This document shows, one piece after another, positions 13,068 through 23,649 of a DNA stretch of 64,000 nt (positions are counted from its first letter, which is position 1; every line of letters starts with the position of its first letter). The stretch lies in NCBI GenBank assembly GCA_026261815.1, contig JAMPIT010000258.1:8299501-8363500 (forward strand), written 5' to 3'. Position numbers and translations under genes: made by a program. The stretch is from Monarcha castaneiventris obscurior. Lineage: Eukaryota; Chordata; Aves; Passeriformes; Monarchidae. Under the pieces are notes generated by a model. The model was not told the origin of the DNA. It did no database searches and saw only the letters and a program-made list of their open reading frames with translations.

Positions 13068-14679
13068 CACACATAAATACATAAAAATCCCCAAGACTTT
13101 GGGGAGAAGGAGGAAGAGGGAAATCCCTCCTTTCATCTGCATCTAAATGGGAAGACCTGGTTTGCACTGGAAGTGAGATTTCAGAAACGTAAGGAATGAA
13201 TGGCCTGCTTTGTCTCCACAGCTTTGATATATCAGTTCCTTCAGTGACAGACTTGTTAATCTTTCCAATGTTGCTTTTTCAAAAAAGACAAACACGGTGG
13301 ATAAATGCGAAGGGCCAACCACATCCCCTCCCATAGGAAGTCTCACCACATGGGCAATTCTTCCAAGTAAAGAAAACAGCCCACTTTATTTACAGGGTAA
13401 ATCATTTTGACTTATCTTGCAGGGGTTTGCTCATAGCAAACTGACAGTTTCCCCCTGTTGCACAGTAAATGGCTGACGGGGAAAATGTTTTCCTTCCCAC
13501 CATGTAGAAACAACCAGCCAGAAGGGGAGGAGGGGTCGAGGACTTCATTTTTCTAATACTCCATTAATGTTCTCCTTGCTGACAATCACTGCAAAGGCCT
13601 GAACTCACCACTCCAGGCAGCTCGAGCAAGAAACCTGAATCTCTACAGGGATTTTGAGCTAAGTACATTGACTCAAGTTAGAACTTTTGGTCTTAAAGGG
13701 TAAGTTAACCATTAAAATGATTTTCAAGTAGGTATCATTACTGCAGGAAAAAGAAAGAAAAAACAACAACCTAAACTTGCTTCTTTTTTCTTCTGTTTAA
13801 ATCCTTACTCAAAAAAAATTACATCTTTGTAATCTAAAATACATCTAAAATAACAGGACAACAGGGGCAGAAACTTTTTAAAGGTGTAATATTCCCAAGA
13901 CAATTATTAATTTCTTTTTCTTTCATACACAAGTAAATATACTTTTTTTTTTTTAATTGTGATCCACTGATCCATTAGTTGGGGGTTTTTTGATATGTAC
14001 AACCTAAATACAAAACAAAATCTGGATATAATGCAAATTGCTATTTTCTTAGAGATAAAAGTTCTCAGCTCAGGGATGTGACAAGGCCAAGTCGTTCTTC
14101 TCTGGATGTCAGTGTGATCTCAAGACATCATCCTGAGGAAGTCATCCCACTTCTCCAGCTCTGACCCAGGTCACAGCAGTTGTTACCCTGATTTTTTCAG
14201 TCCAGCCAACCCTACAAGTACATTTTCCTCAGGCCATCTCACAAAACAAAACACCAAGGTTTAAAAAGACTGAAAACCTGCTGGAGTTTTGGATTTCTTA
14301 TGGTGTCAGGTGAGCACCAGGAGCAGCTCCAAGGGACGATAAAAGTGGAGCAGGGAGTGCATTTGCAGAAGGTCTGCTCATCACAGGAGGGAAGGACAGG
14401 ATGAGTTAGGCAGCTCAGAGCAATGCTTAGGTAGGTCTGCTTTGGGGTGGAATGAGGAGAGCATTTCTCCCACCACACTTCCACAGGATTTGTAAACTAT
14501 TCCATTCAGCCAAATTGGGATGAACTGCAAGTGCAAAAGTCAGCCTTGCCAATTTCAACAGGGATTGCAACAGGATGCAACTGTCTGCTGAAGTGTTTTC
14601 CACAATAGCAAGCTAAATAAACCATGCCAGTCATCACTCAAATAATAGGGAGAAATCCACCAAGACTGTTAAATGCACT

Positions 14680-14694
14680 ACACACACACACACA
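14680..14694. repeat. Short (AC)n microsatellite
   Basis: About seven uninterrupted AC units are followed by AAAGAGAGCAAGAG. It is short and unremarkable. Confidence 0.8.
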
Positions 14695-17140
14695 AAGAGA
14701 GCAAGAGCAGCATTTTGCAACCCTAATACAGCAGGTTAAGAGGTGTTCACGTTTCACATCCCCAATAATATCTTATTTAGGAGAGACATCAATCAAGGCT
14801 AGACCTCAGGCAAAATCCATGTAATTGCAATGATTTATACCTTTTGACACTCTGGCCTGCTGACACTGGGAAGACAACGTGCATCGGAGTGTGATGCAAA
14901 TATCCACTAACACATTTCTCTGTGTTTTGGGGGTTAGAAATATGAAAACATATGTTCTGATTTATAAACTGCAGGTCAAACATGCAGGTGTTAATGGCTT
15001 GTTCCCTGAGATTTTCAGCTCCGGCCAGACCTGTGTATGAGCAACCAATTAAGAAATAGAAAATAGCACAGCCATAATGGTGTTCCCATCATCTCATAGT
15101 AACCAAACAGCACAGCAAAATTAGAAACACAGACCTTTCCACCAGGACTCAACCTCCAGGTAAGAAAACAACTTGGGATCCTGCACAAATCCAACAAATG
15201 CTTCTGCTTTGACCTTAAATGGCGTGATTTAAAGTAATAATAAATATTTTAAAGACCTTTCCAATTTAAATGGCTGAGAGGTGAAAGTTTTCACTAGTAC
15301 AGTTAGTTGAATGATTAAAAGTAACTATAACCCTGCTGGTACTAATGAAGGCTGGACAAACGTTCACATTGCCTAATAGGTACATGTTTTTCCTTGATTT
15401 TTTTTTTTTCCTCCTTTGTTCTAATATTCCCTTTGGGTCCCATCTGCACAGGTAAATTTATGATGTTGAGGATTATCCTGAAATATGGGCTCTATCTACA
15501 GTGGGCTAAAAGCCCAGGCAGGCAAAAGCAGGCTGATCACAGGACCTGGTGCAATTCAGCTGTCCCCATGCCTGGTCATGGGCACTGTGACAGCCAAGGA
15601 CAGGATGGGTTAGGACTTTCTCACTCCCTACTCTTCCAGTCTACAGCAAAAGGGGCATTGCACGAGAAGGTCAGTCCAGGGCCAGGATTCATACTTTAAT
15701 TTTCATCTGTGGTCCTATAAAACACAGCAACGAGCACTGTAGGTGCCTTCTTAGCCATGGCCAGAAAGCAACAGTACCCAAGGGCAGCTCAGTCTCCCCA
15801 TTCCCTAGGGCCAGCTAATTTTGGAGGATGGAGTTGTTCTCTAGAGGGTATTTCTTTTCTGCCTGGAGAGTAAAGCCAAGCTATTCCAACTGAGATGCCA
15901 AAGCAAAATGCCTGCACTGGGAAAATTCAGGCTTTTGGGCCTGAGTCACGGTGTGTGACACAAACTCCTGTGCCTGAAAGATCATGACTTCTGCATTGAA
16001 CACATCCACACTCCAGGTGGGATCTCTGGTATCCCTGAGGTTACACCTCAGCCTGCAGCTGCTTCAGGGCAGCACTGCCCCACAACACAACAGACAGCAC
16101 AGCCCTGGGGAAGGTGCAAAAGGACCACAGACCATGGATGTGTTTTCTGGACAGGGTAAATGGAGATTGCCTGGTCCCATCTCCCCCTTGCAGCAGGATT
16201 ATTGCCAACACCAGAGCAGGTATTGAAAGCCTTCAGGTGTGGGGATCCTACAGCCTTCTTGGTACCTGCTCCAGCACTGCACCACTCCCCGATGAAGCAT
16301 CTTGCCTTAACATGCAGCATTGTTAAGAAAATAACAATGCATCCAGATGTGCAAAGTACAGATGAGAATTTGAAAAATAGCCTCGTTTTTCTTTGCAACA
16401 GGTGGCTCACATCATATAAACACACACAGAACTCTGATACTTATTGGTGTTTTGATGTTTTTTTAAGGCTGTTGGTTTTTTGGTTTGTACAGAAACACTA
16501 CCCAAAGCTGTCTGAAAAAACTCCATACACCATTTTTCTTGTTTTAAAGGCTATTTTCCCATCAGGTAACATAACTTATAATTAAGCCAAAGATTTGTGA
16601 AGATGACAAGTCAATATTTCCTTGAGACCACAGAACTGTTGAAAATTATTGTTTTAATGGGGATTCAAAGTGGTTTTGTGTCATTACATCAATATATAAA
16701 TCAGCTACAAATTAAAAAAAAAAAATTAACTGGCTACATAATTCCCAGCAAGTCTAGCTTTTAGCAACAGCAACAGAAGACTGTCATTTTCAATCCCAGG
16801 AAAACATAATATATGTGGTAGAAGCTGCAACCAAAGAAAGCTAAAGAACAACCTTTAAAAACATTCCAAACATCTTTCTTTTTCATGCCATGAGAGATGA
16901 TTTTTTTCTATTTCTTGTTAGGCACTCTGCTATTTTGCTTATAATTCCTCAGGGACTGGTGACCTCATGAAGAAAAACAACCAGGACAGAATTAGCCTTT
17001 ATTTATATATTAATAGTTTTACCTCCAACAGTGGAAGATACAATTTTGAGTTAAAAATCATAATTTGTGAGTGTTTGGATAGCAGTGCTCCCGCCAAGTT
17101 GTGGTAGCAGGAATTGCTGGGGAAGGCTGAATTGTGGTTG

Positions 17141-17167
17141 CCAATCACTGCATTTATTAATGATTGG
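17141..17167. promoter_or_regulatory. Inverted CCAAT-type pair
   Basis: CCAATCA at 17141-17147 and TGATTGG at 17161-17167 form a perfect 7-bp inverted repeat with a 13-base AT-rich spacer. CCAAT is the NF-Y core and TGATTG also resembles a PBX core. The pair lies in unbroken unique sequence. Binding is inference only. Confidence 0.3.
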
Positions 17168-17539
17168 ATTTGAGAATTAAGTGTCTACTCCAAAACTGAC
17201 GAAAGCCAGGAAGATCCTTTGCATTCCCTGGATTTTGTATCAAACGTTAAACACAGAGTAGAGTCATAGCACAGTGGGGGGCACTTGACAGGGAATGCAA
17301 GACCGTAAATCTCTTCCAACGTAAGCTCCCTCAATAGCATTAGTAATGGGATGGTGCTGGAGGTTTCGGGGAGAAATGGGTGACAAAAGCTGCCCTCCCC
17401 ACCACTGCCAGCCCCCCAGCCAGGGCCAGTTTAGAAGGTGACTGATCCTTGTCCTCACCCTGCCCAGAGAGAGGTCTGGTGCCTCTGCCTCCCTCGCTTC
17501 CCAAAACACCCTTGGTGGGGCTGCGAGCAGGAGCTCCCA

Positions 17540-17645
17540 ACCCCGAGGGCTGGCGAGGCGGTGAAAAACGATACGAACCGAATGGCAAAATCAATATTTG
17601 GTCAGGCTGAGGGGGGACTATCGATTCTTTTCTCATGATATCCAT
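17540..17645. promoter_or_regulatory. Candidate conserved element with ONECUT-like sites
   Basis: Several CpG persist here (in CCCCGAGG, GGCGAGGCGG, ACGATACGAACCGAATGG and TATCGATT), which is unusual next to AT-rich words. AAAATCAATATT (17587-17598) and TATCGATT (17619-17626) both resemble the ONECUT/HNF6 core ATCAAT/ATCGAT, about 30 bp apart. The G6 run at 17611-17616 lies between them. This is a compositional and motif argument; conservation has not been tested. Confidence 0.35.
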
Positions 17646-20454
17646 GTCTCCTGCACTTCCTGCTTCTCCGGGGCACTGGAAACCCAAGTCCCTCCTAGAC
17701 CAAGGGTGGCCAGGCTTTGACTCTGTAACATCTGTACCGCACAAGAAGTTCACGTGTGGTCTCCAGGGCCGATGCTCGTCCGCTTGAGTGGCAGCAGGGA
17801 CGTGCTGGCATGAGGGCTACTGGGTAAGCCAGGAGGAAGCAGGACAGCAGGAGATGGTGAGGGCAGTGACACTGGGGCAGTGCAGGGGAGCACCACATGG
17901 ATATGCTGCCAGCTTCTACCTCTGCCCTCTCCCTCACAGCCATGTGGCTACATCAAGGTTTTAATCTCTAACTTTTCGTTCAACTCCTCACATCTGTTTT
18001 CTCTAGGCTTGCTTGCTCTCCCCTTTGCCCCGTCCAAAAAGTCTTTTGTCCTGGGCAGAGACAGCCATGGGGCCCACACAACGAGGAGATCCAGGAATGG
18101 TTGCCAATCCTCGTATCAAGGAACAGTGCCTGGGCACATCCAAATTCAATGCCTGAAAACCCTCATCATACGTCCAGATTTCCACACGCTCTAGGAACCT
18201 AGGGGTGAACAGCAGAAGTCATCATAGGTAAATGCAAGCACAGCCAAGACCTAAGGTTGTTCTCCCAAGAAAGTTTGTCCCAGTTTCCCCATCAATGAGG
18301 GCCTTCTCACAGGTTGCCATGGACAATGACCAACACAGGGGACAGTGGACCAGGAAGGAAATAAAGTGACCCTGCTGTGTCACTAACCACACTCAGGTTA
18401 GCATCTCAGAAAATGGCGGTTCTTTCCCAGAAACAATACTATTTAAAGGTCCTTTTTCCTTTGAGAAAGCTGGGGTCTCCCTAAAAGTTACTTTATAGAG
18501 AAGTTTGCCAAACCACACACTGCGCTGCTTGGTGTTTCTGTTTGTTGAGTTGCAATGGTTTTGAATGACTCTGGAAAGCACCCAGGGATACAAGGATGAG
18601 AAAAGCATGGGAAAGGTTTCCTTCTCTTTCATAAAAACGTTTTCCTCCCAGGTTTAAAAGCAATACTGCTCACAGCAGAGAGGCTACTCTTAGCCAAGGC
18701 CTAGAGAAACCTGCCAGGTACCTTGAACTCCAGGATGGAGAGTGACCAGTGAAGCATTTGACTTCTTGCCTGGGCAAGAGGCCATTTTCTCTGGAGCAAG
18801 AGTGAGGTGGTGAAACAATTCTCCGTGAATACCTGTCCAACATCCATAAACTCAACCCACGCTGCTCAACAGCCATGCAGACACATTGCAACAGCCAAAC
18901 ACCACAGCACAAGTTGTCTGCTCCAGGGAGTGCAGAGGAGGGATTCTCACATCACCAAGTTCACCCTGAGTTTGGTCCCACAAGAAAGCCAAGCTTCCTC
19001 AGTCATCTGCCTGTCATATATGTGGAGTCCTGGTCTGGCTTGAACAGGGAATATGGAATCCTGCTCTTCCACACAGTCTAGATACAGGCGTAAGCAGCCT
19101 GGCCAGAGCTGGCTTTTGCCTCACACAGTCTCCAAAGGCATTCCCAGGTTTCGTGGAGCCCTGGCCTCTCTCACTGTTCTGCCCTCAGCCAGGATGGTCT
19201 GATGGAGGTGGAAAAAACCCAAACTCAGTCCTGCTAAGGCACTAGAGAAAAGTATGGGAAAGGCAAGGATATCACATCGGTCAAAACTGTACATTAAGGG
19301 AAACACAAGCCCAGCAACAAGAGACTCACCCAAGAAAAGCACAACCACGTTGGGACCAGGGTTGGGCACATTGCTGGGAGCACCAGGTGGTGGCACTCAG
19401 TTGCTGCAGTGCCAGGGACAACAGACAGACACAGCTCTGCCTCCCAGAGCCTTCCCACAGATGAAATCATATCAGCAGGCACCTGAAGGAGGGCAGCTCC
19501 CAACACTGCTCACAGGAACACAAACAAACCATGGCTGCGAGTGTCCTTTGTGGGTTGCATCTGGCAAAAATTGCCTTGCAAGGGCTTGGGAGAGTCCATA
19601 GAGAAAGCACTCAGCCCTCAAGAAGACAAATATACAACAGAGCTGGCTAGGTGGTGGCTGCCCTTGCTAAACTTCATGGAAAAACACAACTTGTGCAAAC
19701 TGAATTCCCTCGCTAACCTCTTCCCCTTGTTGAAATATTAAACAAAAATAACTTCTCTTTTTATCTTTGAGCCAGCAGGACAAATTCATCATTAAAGGAA
19801 CTTCACTGAAGTCAACAGGGATATATCTGAGATGAAGAAATGAATTTGACCTATTGCTTTTTGTGTCCTTATGTTCTAACTAATAACTACATTGCACAGA
19901 CTCCTAATCAACGGGATCAGAGAACCTGGCCAAAGCAGTTTGCTTTTTCCCCCCCAGCATTGCTATCTGTACTTTTATATTGCTTTTTCTGTAAGTAACT
20001 TTTGAAAACAGGTATTTTCAGCCAATTTAATCACATAACTTTTTTTATGAGTATGTTGTCAAAATCTTAACATAGAGTTTTCATAGAACATTTGCTCCCA
20101 ACGCAGAAAATGAGCAAACAAGAAATTTTCTATTTAAAATTTTACCAATTGCCACTAAAAAAATATTTTTTTGGGTGTTTCAAGCACACACATTTGTTAA
20201 AATTACTCCAGCCACAGGATGCCTAGTCTGATCCAAGGATCTCCCTGGAAGATGCATGGAATGAAGCAAAACAAAGCTGTGGCTACACAAGGAGATCCAA
20301 AACTCCGTGTCTCGGCACACTGACAACTCTTTCCATGGAGCCAGGGCACACAATTCTTGCCAGGCAGAATACGAAGGATTCAGAGAAAGGAAGAGCTGCC
20401 GGCAGAGGAGCAGGAAGATGATGAAATATAGAAGCTACCAAAGCCTGTGTTAGG
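17646..20454. other. Gene-free stretch, nothing recognised
   Basis: Unique DNA of mixed composition, with small open frames on both strands of at most about 115 codons and no recognisable domain. A stretch near 19799-19855 containing CACTGAAGTCAACAGGGA is reminiscent of old amniote interspersed repeats but too short to call. Confidence 0.5.
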
Positions 20455-20800
20455 CAGAAGATGCATTTTGTGTCTCGTGTTATATTGGCTGCCAGTCGAT
20501 TACAGTGCAGCCTGTATAAACACGTCATGTGCTCTGACAGGGAGTCGGGGTGAAGCAGGGTGTCAGGGTAAAACAGAGGATAATAAAATCACTTTAGATT
20601 TATTTCTCTAAATTGGAAACTTCATGCTTACACCTGACTAAATCATCAGCCTGAAACTCTAGCTCGACTCCCACAGAAAAAGTATGAAACCTTATCCCAT
20701 CTTTGTTTAACAAAGGCCAATCAAGCTCGCCTAATGAATTCTGCAGATGTAGGCGACGGGACGCGTTTGGCCCTTTTAATTCTGCAGGGCTTCCTCAGAC
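20455..20800. promoter_or_regulatory. Candidate conserved non-coding element
   Basis: CpG is retained in AGGCGACGGGACGCG (20751-20765) and at CCAGTCGATTAC and AACACGTCATG upstream, in DNA that is otherwise AT-rich and free of repeats. CTTTGTTTAACAAAG at 20701-20715 contains an inverted pair of SOX-type cores (CTTTGTT and AACAAAG) one base apart. It is followed by GGCCAATCA, a CCAAT-like word. I infer an enhancer-like element; alignment to other amniotes is needed to confirm. Confidence 0.4.
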
Positions 20801-22039
20801 CTGTCTCCAACGCACCCAGCTTGCTCTTCAAGCAGCTGAAGAGCTCTCAGCAACTCAAGGCCAGGCTGCCCCACAGCAGCCCATGGGCAGAGCAGACCCA
20901 AAAGTGTTACTGGGCATTAGCCACAGCATTTATAAATCCTGACAAATATTAAGGAAAGAATCACAGGTGGCTGGTGTGATGGCAGCACTCCCCCTGCTCC
21001 TGCCCAGCTTGGCAAGAGGAGGGCACTAGCTCCTCCACCTTCATCCCACCACCAGTGAATCCCCTCTCTCACAAAGTGCAAAAGGACCTTTTAAAAAAAA
21101 AAAAAGAATCTAGCATAAGGAGCTGGTTAAAAAACAATAAATCAGTGGTGAAATGTGGATAACAACCTTCTCTGTAAAATCAACATGGATTGTGTTCCTG
21201 CAGAGAGCTGTCTGACAGGCCGGTTGAAGCCTGACTGCTTGCAGCCAGATTTTTTTTTTTTCCTTTTTTTTTTTTTATTTTTTTTATTCTACAGGCAGGA
21301 GGAGTATCTTGAATCAGGGGGAGGCAAGGAGGTCTCTTCCTTTTGTACATGGCTCTGCTGTGTTAGAAAATCAATAAGGAAGGTCCTGACCCCAGCATAA
21401 CTTCAGGCATCACTCATGACCTCTTTGAATCTCTTCCCCCACAAAAACCCAATTTTCTTTTTAATCGTGCACACCAGAGGGAGTCCTGGCAGGGAGGGGA
21501 TATCTTGCCTCAAGATGTGGGCAAAACCCATTTGCACCCATCTTTCCTGACAGGTAGAAATCAAATTAGAAGAGGAACGCACCCGGGGAGGGCAAGGGGA
21601 GCGGGGTTAGCTGAGGTAGAGCACAGCCCAGCAGGAAATGCCGAAAAAGAAACCATATGGAGCGTGGAGGTGCTATGGATTAATATGAGAATTCCCACTT
21701 TTTTTTTTTTTTCCAGAGGGAAGGGAATAAAAACTAAAATGCACATTATTTTTCTCCCTTCTTGTCTTAGGACTGGGCTATTTTCTGTTAAATCTCCTTT
21801 TTAAAAGATAAAACGAAACAAAACAAGATTTGCCACACATTTTCCCTCCAGCCAAGTCCTCAGGCTGGCTAAATTGGGTGATTAAAATATAGGAAGGCCT
21901 CCAGATTCCCCTCAGGACTGTTTTTAATATCTGTAAAACTGCCACTTTGTCTTGCCAAGGTAAACACCATCGCATGCAGTTCAAAGGTGAGCAAGCCTAA
22001 ATGTTTCCCTTCGCCTGAAAGGAATCTGCCTTGGGACCC
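20801..22039. other. Gene-free stretch with T-rich tract
   Basis: No gene is recognised. A long T-rich tract at 21250-21289 is followed by TACAG at 21290-21294, which resembles a splice acceptor, but no matching open exon or donor is recognisable. Another T run lies at 21700-21713. Confidence 0.45.
21250..21294 (+). other. T-rich tract ending in acceptor-like TACAG
   Basis: About 38 of 40 bases are T with two short interruptions, and the tract ends in CTACAG followed by G. That is the form of a strong polypyrimidine tract and 3' splice site. No branch point, donor or coding exon can be matched to it, so a chance T-rich simple repeat remains the simpler reading. Confidence 0.2.
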
Positions 22040-22082
22040 CGCGGGCCGTGCCGGAGGGGGACGCGGCCGGGCCCGGACCACG
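22040..22082. other. Dense CpG islet
   Basis: Nine CpG dinucleotides fall within 43 bp, in a nearly all-GC segment between AT-rich flanks. It is much shorter than a standard CpG island. It could be a small unmethylated regulatory islet or the remnant of a promoter. No TATA box, open frame or known transcript is evident next to it. Confidence 0.45.
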
Positions 22083-22969
22083 GTGTGGTGGCCAGAGAGG
22101 CATCTGTGTACACAAGGCTAACTTCTCCCACACAAATACTAAAAATTTCTCATTAAAAATTATTGCTGTGTCAACATGTGAGGCCGCTCAGCCCCCAAAT
22201 CTGGAAAAGACGTTCTGGTTTTTTTCTTGCCTTCGCTGGGAAAGCGGCGGCAACAGTGGCAAGGGAGGGGGGAGAGAGATGGGATGTGAGACTGGAGTCA
22301 TCTGCTGCTGACTTTGGATCTCTTCTTTCTCCCTTGTCACTCAAGTTGGGATTTCCAACTGTTCCACTTCATCTATTTTAGTTACTTGCTACCCAGGTTT
22401 TTTTCCCCCCCTCTCCTCATTCGCTCCCTATCGCAGAGCTTTATATTTCCCTCACATGGCTGCTGGCTGCTTGGTGTTACTTTAAATGGAAATGCAATTT
22501 TAAGCCATCTCTTTTGTCGTGGCGGCTGCAGTGCCTTCAGAGCAAAAGGTTTGCTGTTATCTAGACCCATCTGCACAGATGCAGCCGTAAATCTGAACGT
22601 GCTCTACCCATGCCTGATCCCTTTCATGGGTGGCCAGGAATTCATAGCAAAACAGCACAAGGACCAAATATTTGATCCAGTGAGACAAAATTCACAAAGC
22701 CCCATCAGTTCAAACTCCTAATTCTGCCCTACGACATTGGGCATTTTGCCCCAACACACCAAAATAAAAACTTTAAAATATGCTCTGTTATCAAGCGAGG
22801 TGAAGGGAAGTCACCCCAGGGATTGAAAATATGGGATGGGGCGGGGCGGAGAAGGGAGGGCAGGGAGCCAGTTGTGTACTGTAAAACCAAGCAGCCGCCT
22901 CTGCAAGGCATCCATCTCCAGGGAGGGCTGGTGATGGGCGGGTGGCCAGCACACCCCAGCCCTCCAAGG
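22083..22969. other. Complex unique DNA, possible regulatory sequence
   Basis: No gene is recognised. Segments such as 22150-22200 (CATTAAAAATTATTGCTGTG) and 22395-22600 (with CTATCGCAGAG and TTTTGTCGTGGCGG) retain CpG in AT-rich DNA and may be conserved. A frame of 135 codons at 22314-22721 has no known domain. Confidence 0.35.
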
Positions 22970-23480
22970 GCTCCCGAATCGCTGCTCTCCAACGCCATGG
23001 CACGATGCACACGCGTTTGTGCCGAGACGACATGAAATACAGCGAGGCGTAATTAACCTGATGTAATGCTATATATCAAAAAGTTAAAAAACCAACAACT
23101 TGCTTTGAGGTCAGGCACCCACACACGCAACTCAAACAGTGGAGACCTAATCCAAATTTATTGGTGTTTGTAACAGCTGGACTTATGCCTCTAATACCTT
23201 TTAAGTGCCTCTTTTAACAGTGAGCCGAGTGTGTCTTTCATTAAGGTGGAGTTGAAAGTATGTTAAGTTCATAAGCATGAAAATAGCCGTTTAGTTCTCT
23301 CAGAGATTAATTCTGCCTTCAGTTTGCTCTCACTGAACCCCATTAATGTCTGGGATTTGGTGTTTAGTGTCCCATTTGCATAATCTCTGTTTATTGCAGG
23401 GCCTCGATAATGTGAAAGTATTAAAATATTTCTTTCCCAAAATACAGAGGTATTAATCTTTGAATCCTCCTAGTGTCCTT
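22970..23480. promoter_or_regulatory. Candidate conserved element with POU octamer and TAATTA
   Basis: Ten CpG lie between 22975 and 23049, directly followed by the homeodomain core TAATTA (23050-23055). Further on comes ATTTGCAT (23374-23381), a perfect POU octamer, followed by AATCTCTGTTTATTGCAGG. The whole 500 bp is repeat-free. POU and homeodomain sites together are common in developmental enhancers. The call remains inference from motifs and composition. Confidence 0.4.
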
Positions 23481-23547
23481 AATTTGCCATCAAATCCCAC
23501 AACAGAAACAAATGTGCTTTCTAATCAGCAATCTTTTCTCGCTTATA

Positions 23548-23649
23548 GGCCCTGATCCAACAAGCTTTTAAGCAAACAATTTACTTTAAGCAATGAGTAG
23601 TCGTATTGGAACCAATGGAACAGCTCATGTGCTGTGATGGATTGGGGCC
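23548..23649. mobile_element. Ancient palindromic DNA-transposon (MITE-like) fossil
   Basis: The 5' end GGCCCTGATCCAACAAGC is nearly the reverse complement of the 3' end GCTGTGATGGATTGGGGCC. Near the middle, ATTGGAACCAAT is itself a palindrome. Internal words such as TTTAAGCAATGAGTAGT resemble a palindromic interspersed repeat widespread in turtles and crocodilians, in which the ends read as a GATCC-containing terminal inverted repeat. I infer a very old non-autonomous DNA transposon; there is no transposase. Boundaries are set by the inverted ends. Confidence 0.45.

Larger units (their letters stand above)
9936..17539. other. Long gene-free stretch with simple repeats
   Basis: I recognise no gene in this 7.6 kb. 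It contains an A18 run at 10840-10857, an (AAAAC)n-like patch at 12801-12858, an inverted repeat at 13036-13067, a short (AC)n at 14680-14694 and T-rich runs near 10010-10024, 11611-11624, 13941-13956 and 15400. The frame of 195 codons at 11803-12390 on the minus strand has no recognisable domain. The rest is unique, moderately AT-rich DNA. Confidence 0.5.

Noticed and set aside
18240..18310. Possible MIR fragment (CCCAGTTTCCCCATCAATGA)
   Set aside because: Only one short word fits; surrounding sequence does not follow the MIR order.
19799..19855. Possible old amniote repeat (CACTGAAGTCAACAGGGA)
   Set aside because: The word is reminiscent of reptilian repeats, but the flanks do not continue the match.
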